Source: a virus. From it: a stretch of 44,977 bases of DNA. The notes below the pieces were generated by a model. That model saw nothing but the letters and a program-made list of their open reading frames with translations. It was not told the DNA's origin and did not search any database. A program made the position numbers and the translations under genes. Shown in pieces: positions 6,811 through 12,054 of this stretch; position 1 is the first letter of the stretch, and each line of letters opens with the position of its first letter. The DNA lies in the IMG/VR virus record IMGVR_UViG_3300006175_000008, positions 1-44,977 of that record; one strand, given 5' to 3'.

Positions 6811-7327
6811 GCCAGCGGAGGATGAGCCTCCGCTGTATCCCGGACATGAGAGGTACGTCGGGCGCCTGTCCATCCCGTACCTTACGAGGGCGGGGGTGAT
6901 CGGCTTCAAGTTCCGGTGTATCCGGCATGAGGGACCGTGTGTTGGGCACGCCAAGTACCTGTGCCCCGAGGGGCAGGGCACCAGCTTCTACAATGTGGAA
7001 GCCCTGTTCACCGAGAGCCTTGACATCTACGTGTCGGAGGGGGAGATTGACGCACTGACGCTGACTCAGTGCGGCCTCTCGGCCGTGGGCATCCCGGGCG
7101 CTACCAACTGGAAGCCCTGGTGGAAGGACATCCTGTCCGACTTCCGCTTCATCTACGTCTTCTGTGATGGTGACAGCGCGGGCAGTGGACTGGGGCGCAA
7201 GCTCCAGAAGGAGCTTGGCCGCAAGGTGATCCTTGTCGAGATGGACAAGGATCAGGACGTGAACAGCATGTACGTGAAGTATGGCGCGGACCACATCCGC
7301 GCCATGATCCCAGGGGAGAGCAAGTGA
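6668..7327 (+). CDS. DNA primase, Toprim core, 219 aa
   Basis: Toprim signatures are clear: YVSEGEIDAL (E124, E126), GIPGATNW (142-149) and FCDGD (D167, D169), then DVNS. Upstream, YVGRLSIPYLT is the usual primase/helicase lead-in strand. I chose ATG 6668 (MLSSEQRR) over ATG 6647 because the alignment with typical phage primases starts there. It would act with the separate zinc-finger gene in a different frame as a two-piece primase. Confidence 0.85.
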   Translation: MLSSEQRRSLTEAAERYALNVEGALPHLGRRGLNPQSISSAALGLVSRPAEDEPPLYPGHERYVGRLSIPYLTRAGVIGFKFRCIRHEGPCVGHAKYLCPEGQGTSFYNVEALFTESLDIYVSEGEIDALTLTQCGLSAVGIPGATNWKPWWKDILSDFRFIYVFCDGDSAGSGLGRKLQKELGRKVILVEMDKDQDVNSMYVKYGADHIRAMIPGESK

Positions 7328-7479
7328 GCACGATCTATGTTTTGTGGTGGGAGACCGAGGATGACTGGGACTTCATCTCCGCCCACACCACCTACGAATC
7401 CGCCGAAGAAGCGAAGGGGCACGCCTCCCGCTACTGCGAGTACTACATCACCCCGCTGCCCCTGAAGGATGTCAAGTGA
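7324..7479 (+). CDS. Hypothetical protein, 51 aa
   Basis: GTG 7324 overlaps the primase stop. The product is short and acidic-aromatic (VLWWETEDDWDF) with SAEEAK helix. The SAEEAKxHA pattern is seen in many tiny phage alpha/beta proteins of unknown role. Confidence 0.65.
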   Translation: MSTIYVLWWETEDDWDFISAHTTYESAEEAKGHASRYCEYYITPLPLKDVK

Positions 7480-7634
7480 AGATCTGGGTGGTGAATGCCT
7501 ATGAGTACCGAGACCACATCGGAACCCTGGCGGCCTTCTCGGCTCCAGGGGATGCCGAGAAGTTCAAGGACGCCCAGCCTGACGGCAACTTCTTCCAGAA
7601 GAGCTACGACATCAAGGAGCTTGAGGTTCAGTGA
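7476..7634 (+). CDS. Hypothetical protein, 52 aa
   Basis: GTG 7476 overlaps the previous stop, and its own stop overlaps the next GTG. Beta-alpha-beta layout (VKIWVVNAYEYRDH; DAEKFK; YDIKELEV) similar in shape to the preceding protein, so the two may be distant paralogues. Confidence 0.65.
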   Translation: MKIWVVNAYEYRDHIGTLAAFSAPGDAEKFKDAQPDGNFFQKSYDIKELEVQ

Positions 7635-7900
7635 GCGGTAGCGAAAAGCAATGGGCCGTCTACCTGGACTACGGCCAGGAGGGCGACAAGCTCGGGATCG
7701 TCTACTCGATGGTTCTGGGCGGGTCGATCGGGTCGAGCTTCGACGGCGCAGGTGACTACCTGCGCCGAATGGCCGACCGGAGCAGGGGATACGACGAGCT
7801 CCGCGACATGTGGGAGGTTGACGAAGACGACCTGCCCTACGGCTACACCTTCCAGACGTACTACGCGGCGGGCTACTACGGCAAGGACGTGGCGAAGTGA
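7631..7900 (+). CDS. Hypothetical protein, 89 aa
   Basis: GTG 7631 overlaps the previous stop. Tyr/Asp/Gly-rich soluble protein (LDYGQEGDKLGIVYSMVLGGSIGSS). No family recognised. Confidence 0.65.
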   Translation: MSGSEKQWAVYLDYGQEGDKLGIVYSMVLGGSIGSSFDGAGDYLRRMADRSRGYDELRDMWEVDEDDLPYGYTFQTYYAAGYYGKDVAK

Positions 7901-8100
7901 GGGTCCACATCGAGTTCTACGCGCCGGATGACCTGGACATCAAGCTGACGCCCGAGCAGGCCACGCTGTACCGGCGCTGGGTGGATGCTGGCGGCATCAC
8001 CTGGTCGTCCGAGTGGCATGAGTTCTACTACTCCATCCAGGATGAGGTCAGGGATCACATGTTCGACCATCGCAACATCGACAGCGTGGTGGAGATGTGA
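7897..8100 (+). CDS. Hypothetical protein, 67 aa
   Basis: GTG 7897 overlaps the previous stop and the TGA overlaps the deaminase start. Predicted soluble alpha/beta protein (VHIEFYAPDDLDIKLTPEQ). No family recognised. Confidence 0.65.
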   Translation: MRVHIEFYAPDDLDIKLTPEQATLYRRWVDAGGITWSSEWHEFYYSIQDEVRDHMFDHRNIDSVVEM

Positions 8101-8516
8101 CCAGGCCTTCATGGCACGGGACGTGGCTGGCCATCGCTGAGGTGATGGCGGCTCGCTCGCTGTGTACACGGCGCCAGGTGGGCGCCGTGCTGGTCAAGGA
8201 CAATCGAGTGATCAGCACTGGGTACAATGGCACAGCGCCCAAGCAGCCCGAGTGCTTCAGTGGTGGGTGCCCCAGAGGAGGGCTCACAGGGGCCCTTCCT
8301 GAGGATTACCACGCCTTCCCCTGCTCCGGCATCCACGCCGAGGCGAACGCCCTCCTGAGGGCCGGTTCTGTGGCCTCTGGGGCGGTGCTCTACTGCACCC
8401 ACAAGCCGTGCCCTCAGTGCCAGAACCTGATCATGGGTGCACAGGTTGAGCTGGTGGGCTGGAAGGTGAGCGCCGAATACTTCTGGTGGTGGCCTGAGCG
8501 CGGGAGGATGGACTGA
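8097..8516 (+). CDS. Deoxycytidylate (dCMP) deaminase, 139 aa
   Basis: Catalytic zinc motif H80-A-E82 and PCPQC (C105, C108) are intact. The extra GYNG...CPR...GI segment is the allosteric/zinc region of dCMP deaminases. It converts dCMP to dUMP, raising dTTP precursor supply during phage replication. GTG 8097 overlaps the preceding stop. No thymidylate synthase is seen in the window, so the host enzyme must use the product. Confidence 0.92.
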   Translation: MTRPSWHGTWLAIAEVMAARSLCTRRQVGAVLVKDNRVISTGYNGTAPKQPECFSGGCPRGGLTGALPEDYHAFPCSGIHAEANALLRAGSVASGAVLYCTHKPCPQCQNLIMGAQVELVGWKVSAEYFWWWPERGRMD

Positions 8517-8587
8517 TGTGTCAGGACTGTGAGCTCGGCATCGACGAGGACTGGGACGACGAGTTCGAGGAGGAGGAAGACGAGTGA
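8516..8587 (+). CDS. Acidic micro-protein, 23 aa
   Basis: ATG 8516 overlaps the deaminase stop (TGATG) and its stop overlaps the next GTG. The product MCQDCELGIDEDWDDE... is nearly half Asp/Glu with an N-terminal CxxC. Such acidity could mimic nucleic acid, but this is speculation. Reality rests on the perfect double overlap. Confidence 0.5.
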   Translation: MCQDCELGIDEDWDDEFEEEEDE

Positions 8588-8760
8588 AGAAGATCTTCGA
8601 GCGTGAACTTCTCCCCTATGTTGGGGCGGATGGCGTGAAGCACCTGGACTCTCGCGGGTACAGTGACGAGATCCTGGTGGACATCTGCGCAGCGGTGAGT
8701 GTTGCGGTTCGCAAGGGCTACGACATCGGATACGAGCAGCGCGAACGAGAGAGCAAGTAG
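8584..8760 (+). CDS. Hypothetical protein, 58 aa
   Basis: GTG 8584 overlaps the previous stop. Helical charged product (VKKIFERELLPYVG...EQRERESK). It ends 4 bases before a strong terminator. Confidence 0.65.
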   Translation: MKKIFERELLPYVGADGVKHLDSRGYSDEILVDICAAVSVAVRKGYDIGYEQRERESK

Positions 8761-8764
8761 GGAA

Positions 8765-8790
8765 GCGGCGGGGCTTCAGGGCCCCGCCGC
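8765..8790 (+). terminator. Hairpin terminator before tRNA
   Basis: Perfect 10-bp stem GCGGCGGGGC/GCCCCGCCGC with a 6-nt loop, four bases after the stop at 8760 and three bases before the tRNA. It may end the operon or mark the 5' processing boundary of the tRNA. Confidence 0.7.
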
Positions 8791-8793
8791 CAA

Positions 8794-8864
8794 GGGCTGG
8801 TAGCTCAGCGGACAGAGCCCGCCGTTACGGGCGGAAGTCGGGGGTTCGAGTCCCCTCCAGTCCA
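8794..8864 (+). tRNA. tRNA with atypical anticodon arm (identity undetermined)
   Basis: The acceptor stem GGGCTGG/CCAGTCC (one G-T pair), D arm GCTC-8 nt-GAGC, T arm GGGGG-TTCGAGT-CCCCT and discriminator A are all good; CCA is not encoded. The best anticodon stem (CCGCC/GGCGG) leaves a loop of six bases, GTTACG, and no residue 26. With U33 rules, TAC (Val) or ACG (Arg) are candidates. The 71-nt length is one or two short of a standard molecule. Confidence 0.85.
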
Positions 8865-8891
8865 CGCGGGGTACAGTTAACGGGAGGTAGC

Positions 8892-9029
8892 ATGACGGTC
8901 AAGAAGGTTCCCATCAACTCCTCGTGCGCCAAGAGCCCGAACGGGCGGCACGAGTGGAAGAACTGGCCTCACCCGGAGACGGGTAAGATCATCACCTGGT
9001 GCAACCACTGCAACAACATGCCGAAGTAG
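8892..9029 (+). CDS. Mini zinc-ribbon-like protein, 45 aa
   Basis: ATG 8892 has GGGAGG at good spacing. The layout SCAKSPNGRHEWKNW...TWCNHCNN is again C...G-x-H-x-W...CxxC, as at 5391-5717. First gene after the tRNA. Confidence 0.7.
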   Translation: MTVKKVPINSSCAKSPNGRHEWKNWPHPETGKIITWCNHCNNMPK

Positions 9030-9037
9030 GAGGAATC

Positions 9038-9196
9038 ATGGAGAAGCGATCCAAGGCTGACTACCGCTCGGTTGATCGGGACAGCATCTGTCCATCGACC
9101 GGCAAGGGTCACATCCCCAGCACTCTGGAGAGGATCGTTGACGGGGTCCACGTCCGGTTCCACGCCTGCAAGAACTGCGGAGACGTGATCAAGTGA
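9038..9196 (+). CDS. Mini zinc-ribbon-like protein, 52 aa
   Basis: ATG 9038 has AGGAGG. ICPSTGKGHIPS...FHACKNCGDVIK repeats the C...GH...CxxCG layout of its neighbour, indicating a family expanded across the genome. Its stop overlaps the next GTG. Confidence 0.7.
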   Translation: MEKRSKADYRSVDRDSICPSTGKGHIPSTLERIVDGVHVRFHACKNCGDVIK

Positions 9197-9399
9197 GCAT
9201 CATGCCGGAGGAGCCGTACAACCACCCGCTGGGTGGCTACGACATCAAGCTCATGGCGGAGCAGCTGGCTGCCGTGATGGATCAGGTGTCCGCTCAGGCC
9301 CTGGAGATTCAGAGTCTCAAGGGGCAGATCGAAGGGCTGGGCGTTGTGGCGCCCAGCCCTCTGGGTGTGTGGCAGCCCAAGAACTGGAGGAACACGTGA
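9193..9399 (+). CDS. Hypothetical helical protein, 68 aa
   Basis: GTG 9193 overlaps the previous stop. A central amphipathic helix (LMAEQLAAVMDQVSAQALEIQSLKGQ) suggests a short coiled coil. The coding sequence contains a perfect 11-bp inverted repeat at 9333-9360 near its end. Confidence 0.65.
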   Translation: MSIMPEEPYNHPLGGYDIKLMAEQLAAVMDQVSAQALEIQSLKGQIEGLGVVAPSPLGVWQPKNWRNT

Positions 9400-9602
9400 G
9401 CTTCTACAAGCACATGAAGTACTCGGACGGCAGTGGGGACCTGAAGATGGGTCCGTTCTCATCCCGCAAGGATGCTGTCGACTCGGTGCTCAACTCCATC
9501 GTGAGTCAGCAGCGCATCACCAACCGCACCTTCATGGAGCACGGCGAATCCGTGTGGACCGCCACGGACGGCAGTGTCGAGATCTGGATCGAGGAGCACT
9601 GA
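9396..9602 (+). CDS. Hypothetical protein, 68 aa
   Basis: GTG 9396 overlaps the previous stop (GTGA). Alpha/beta product (KMGPFSSRKDAVDSVLNSIV; SVEIWIEEH). The TGA overlaps the next ATG. No family recognised. Confidence 0.65.
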   Translation: MSFYKHMKYSDGSGDLKMGPFSSRKDAVDSVLNSIVSQQRITNRTFMEHGESVWTATDGSVEIWIEEH

Positions 9603-9856
9603 TGGCACGATCGACGGGGGACACGACCGAGATCTACCGGGCGGTCATCAGGCACGCGTACGCGTTCGAAGAGTTCACTTCCATCTACGGGCCGTATGAC
9701 GGGCCGGTCGGGAAGAGTCAGGCCAAGCGTCGCATCAAGGATCAGCATGGTAACGCCACAATCGAGGGCAAGGTGCAGAAGCTTGAGGCCGTGATCGATG
9801 CGATAGGCATCGGCATCGCCTCACTCGAATGGGTGGATGTCGATGACTCTCGATGA
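9602..9856 (+). CDS. Hypothetical protein, 84 aa
   Basis: ATG 9602 overlaps the previous stop. Basic N-terminal half (AKRRIKDQHG) then a hydrophobic helix (LEAVIDAIGIGIASLEW). No family recognised. It overlaps the next gene by 14 bp. Confidence 0.65.
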   Translation: MARSTGDTTEIYRAVIRHAYAFEEFTSIYGPYDGPVGKSQAKRRIKDQHGNATIEGKVQKLEAVIDAIGIGIASLEWVDVDDSR

Positions 9857-10010
9857 GCTCCTCAAGGAACTGAAGAAGCTTCGACAAGGCGATGCCAAAG
9901 CCGGGAAGCTGAAGGTGTGGCAGGAAGGGTGTGACTGCTCGGGGGAAACCTCCGGAGTGGTCATTCGGAACGGTGGAGTTGTACTGCTGAGGGGAGACGT
10001 CGATGGCTGA
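9843..10010 (+). CDS. Hypothetical protein, 55 aa
   Basis: ATG 9843 overlaps the preceding gene. Lys/Leu-rich N-terminal helix (MTLDELLKELKKLRQG), then CDCSG and a beta hairpin (SGVVIRNGGVVLL). Phage proteins of this shape are frequent, but their role is unknown. Confidence 0.6.
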   Translation: MTLDELLKELKKLRQGDAKAGKLKVWQEGCDCSGETSGVVIRNGGVVLLRGDVDG

Positions 10011-10092
10011 ACCCATCAGTAAGGGTGTTATCTGTCCCGAATGCAAGCGTCGCCTCTGGCACGCCAGCAACTGTCGAAAGGCGCAGCAGTGA
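10003..10092 (+). CDS. Micro zinc-ribbon-like protein, 29 aa
   Basis: ATG 10003 overlaps the previous stop region by 8 bp. ICPECKRRLWHASNC provides CxxC, His and a further Cys, a complete potential zinc site in 29 residues. Confidence 0.55.
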   Translation: MAEPISKGVICPECKRRLWHASNCRKAQQ

Positions 10093-10187
10093 GCTTCTTC
10101 CCCATCATCCTTGAGCGGCGCTGCGAGAGCTGCGGTCAGCCGTTCCCCATCCACACGCTGGGCTGCCCGAACGGAGGCCTGACATGA
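10089..10187 (+). CDS. Micro zinc-ribbon-like protein, 32 aa
   Basis: GTG 10089 overlaps the preceding TGA. RRCESCGQPFPIHTLGC holds CxxCG, His and Cys. The stop overlaps the next ATG. Confidence 0.55.
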   Translation: MSFFPIILERRCESCGQPFPIHTLGCPNGGLT

Positions 10188-10312
10188 GCGACGAGGAGAT
10201 CATGAACCGCCTGGACTCCTTCCTGGAGGAGCTGGGCATCAAGATCGTGACTGACATCGGAAGAGATGTCATCATTCTCCGCAAGGACGGGAAGTGGGTT
10301 GGGATGCTGTGA
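10184..10312 (+). CDS. Hypothetical protein, 42 aa
   Basis: ATG 10184 overlaps the previous stop (ATGA). One acidic helix followed by a beta hairpin (DVIILRKDGKWVGML). No family recognised. Confidence 0.6.
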   Translation: MSDEEIMNRLDSFLEELGIKIVTDIGRDVIILRKDGKWVGML

Positions 10313-10395
10313 ACATCATCGACAGGCTGATCTGCCGGGAGTGCCGGAGGCTGCTCCCGGACCACGACGCACTGTGTTCGAGGTGGACAGGGTGA
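10309..10395 (+). CDS. Micro Cys protein, 28 aa
   Basis: GTG 10309 overlaps the previous stop. LICRECRRLLPDHDALC supplies CxxC, His and Cys, the same minimal arrangement as at 10003 and 10089. Confidence 0.5.
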   Translation: MNIIDRLICRECRRLLPDHDALCSRWTG

Positions 10396-10397
10396 TA

Positions 10398-10553
10398 ATG
10401 AGCTACAGGCGCCTGACAATCGAGGCGTACCCCAAGAGTGAGTCCGACATTGCGGGGTGGGAAGAGCTTGCCCGTGCACTCAGGGCCACTCTGCAGGGGA
10501 AGGATCACCTGGTGGAGAGTCCGAGGATCGAGGAAGAGGTGAGGGACTGGTGA
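10398..10553 (+). CDS. Hypothetical protein, 51 aa
   Basis: ATG 10398 is 2 bases after the previous stop; the stop overlaps the next GTG. Charged helical product (SYRRLTIEAYPKSE...EEEVRDW). No family recognised. Confidence 0.6.
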   Translation: MSYRRLTIEAYPKSESDIAGWEELARALRATLQGKDHLVESPRIEEEVRDW

Positions 10554-10807
10554 CACTCGAGGAGTCTTGGGCTGAGCGGCAGAGGCATCGAGTCAGGTTC
10601 GAGCGCCTTGCGCTCGAGTTCTGGAAGGAATACTGCGATGCCGTGAAGCCCATCGAGGAACGGTATGGCATGACTCGCACGGTAGGTGGCTATGACGTTG
10701 CGGATGACGTGGAAGGCCTCAAGCCCCAATGGCTCGACTGCTTCTTCCGCTCCGTCTACTCGATCGATGAGGAGATCTACAACAAGGAGCACGCCCGTGA
10801 GTCCTGA
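10550..10807 (+). CDS. Hypothetical protein, 85 aa
   Basis: GTG 10550 overlaps the previous stop. Mostly helical and charged with aromatic residues (LALEFWKEYCDAVKPIEERYG; WLDCFFRSVYSIDEE). No family recognised. Confidence 0.65.
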   Translation: MTLEESWAERQRHRVRFERLALEFWKEYCDAVKPIEERYGMTRTVGGYDVADDVEGLKPQWLDCFFRSVYSIDEEIYNKEHARES

Positions 10808-10958
10808 GGAGTGGGCCTTCAAGATCAGCGAGCTGATCAAGGAGTGCGAGAGGGATGGTTACGATGTTGGAATGACCATCACTGGCAACCTGGCCATCTG
10901 GCTAGATGAGAGTCGCGATCCTGCGCAGTGCGCACCGCACACGCGAGTGGAGTGGTAG
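10797..10958 (+). CDS. Hypothetical protein, 53 aa
   Basis: GTG 10797 overlaps the previous gene by 11 bp. Product: a helix (EEWAFKISELIKECERDG) and a short strand region. Last plus-strand gene of the left arm; the shared terminator follows. Confidence 0.6.
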   Translation: MSPEEWAFKISELIKECERDGYDVGMTITGNLAIWLDESRDPAQCAPHTRVEW

Positions 10959-10965
10959 AACGCAA

Positions 10966-10995
10966 AGAAGGCCCCCTCCAAAGAGGGGGCCTTCT
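10966..10995. terminator. Bidirectional terminator between converging arms
   Basis: Perfect 13-bp stem (AGAAGGCCCCCTC and complement) with a CAAA loop, 7 bases past the plus-strand stop at 10958 and 40 bases from the end of the minus-strand gene at 11036. Placed to stop transcription from both sides. Confidence 0.85.
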
Positions 10996-11035
10996 GGAGA
11001 CTCAGGAACGCTATCGCGTACCTGGCCGTGTACGG

Positions 11036-11350
11036 TCAGTAGCCATCGATCGGATACCACACGCTGACGCCATCGGACATCAGCGTGGTGCTGTGCTTGG
11101 CGCCAGACGCCAGGGTGAGGGCGCCACCGTTGATGGTGTCGGAGCCGGATGCGGTGAGGGTGATGGTCTGCGCGGCTGCGTCCTTGTAGACCTGGTAGCA
11201 GCGACCCGGCTGGACCGCAGCCGCAAGCGGCAGGGTGACAGTCACGGCGCCAGTAGCGCCGAGGATCAGTAGGACGTAGTCGTTCTGGTTCAGGGTGGTG
11301 CTACCGGCGGAGATCCGGAAGGTCTCCGAGGTGTTGTCCATTCCGGACAT
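11036..11350 (-). CDS. Beta-rich virion decoration-like protein, 104 aa
   Basis: The N-terminus MSGMDNTSETFR matches MSGLDNTSLTFR of the 102-residue protein at 18721-19029, and both continue with the same pattern (NQNDYVLLI / GQNDAVLIY, then alternating small residues and VxLP/AYLP), so they are paralogues. The beta-repeat style (TITLTASGSDTINGG) is typical of head fibres, decorations and tail-fibre domains. Function on the virion surface is inferred. Last gene of the late operon. Confidence 0.75.
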   Translation of the reverse strand: MSGMDNTSETFRISAGSTTLNQNDYVLLILGATGAVTVTLPLAAAVQPGRCYQVYKDAAAQTITLTASGSDTINGGALTLASGAKHSTTLMSDGVSVWYPIDGY

Positions 11351-11562
11351 TAGTTCTCCTTGCGAAGGGCGGCAGAGTCGCTGTCGCCCACGAAGCGAGC
11401 AGCGATGGTCTTCACCACGGTCAGAAGCGTGGTGAGTACGGGGGCCCAGACCCAGTCGAGTCCGGACGTGTAGGTGATCCCGGCGGCGGCTGCCGCACAG
11501 ACGCCAGTGGCGACGACGCGCTCACCGGCATCCTTGAACCACCTGCTTGAGGGGTTAGGCAT
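11350..11562 (-). CDS. Holin, r1t-like, 70 aa
   Basis: Start chosen at MPNPSSRWFKDAGERVV, the usual N-terminus of actinophage r1t-type holins. A hydrophobic span (GVCAAAAAGITYTSG) and a second (WVWAPVLTTLLTVVKTIAA) form two membrane helices, followed by a charged FVGDSDSAALRKEN tail. It would open the inner membrane to let endolysin act. It overlaps the peptidoglycan-binding gene; the stop overlaps the next start. Confidence 0.85.
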   Translation of the reverse strand: MPNPSSRWFKDAGERVVATGVCAAAAAGITYTSGLDWVWAPVLTTLLTVVKTIAARFVGDSDSAALRKEN

Positions 11563-11797
11563 GGTGTGATCGGATCCCTTCCAGGACGGTGGCAGTAGCA
11601 CGGTCGAGCACTCCCGTCTGAGGTAGCCTGAAAAGGCCCTGGAAGCCCCTTAGACGGGCCTTTGTGGGCCCGTCCAGGCAACCAGTCTCAGGGATACCCA
11701 TGATGCGCTGAGAGGCCCTTACAGCCTCTCTGTCGGCATCGGTGATCGGGGCGATGATGTCCCGATGATACCAAGAGGGTATCATTGCATCACTCAC
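11555..11797 (-). CDS. Orphan peptidoglycan-binding domain protein, 80 aa
   Basis: Two half-repeats (MGIPETGCLDGPTKARLRGFQ and LFRLPQTGVLDRATATVLEG) make the PG_binding_1 three-helix pattern. No catalytic domain is present. The phage amidase at 32729-33472 in turn shows no wall-binding domain. It lies beside the holin, so it may anchor lysis at the wall or be a tail component; the first is an inference. Confidence 0.75.
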   Translation of the reverse strand: MSDAMIPSWYHRDIIAPITDADREAVRASQRIMGIPETGCLDGPTKARLRGFQGLFRLPQTGVLDRATATVLEGIRSHHA

Positions 11798-12054
11798 TGA
11801 AGCTTCTCCTTGATCTCCGTGACGATCTCCAGGACCTCTTCGACCTTGGCCCGCTGGGTGACCATCTCCTCAAGGATGGCGATGCGTTCGTGGAGTGAGG
11901 GGATCTGTCCGCACTGAGTGCGAAGCTCCTCCACCTGGGCTTGCAGTAAGGTGACGGTCTGAGCGGCGATCTCTCCGTTCCTCTTCCCGCCAAGGAATCC
12001 GGCTATGGCCCCACTGAGGGCCATAGCCACAGCGAGTATTGCCGACTGGTCCAT
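11794..12054 (-). CDS. Membrane-anchored coiled-coil protein, 86 aa
   Basis: Start at MDQSAILAVAMALSGAIAG, whose ATG overlaps the tail-gene stop. One N-terminal membrane helix (residues ~5-22), KR charge, then a ~60-residue coiled coil (VTLLQAQVEELRTQCG...EEMVTQRAKVEEVLEIV). This is the shape of an antiholin or spanin-like lysis accessory, and it is next to the holin. No specific family recognised. Confidence 0.75.
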   Translation of the reverse strand: MDQSAILAVAMALSGAIAGFLGGKRNGEIAAQTVTLLQAQVEELRTQCGQIPSLHERIAILEEMVTQRAKVEEVLEIVTEIKEKLQ

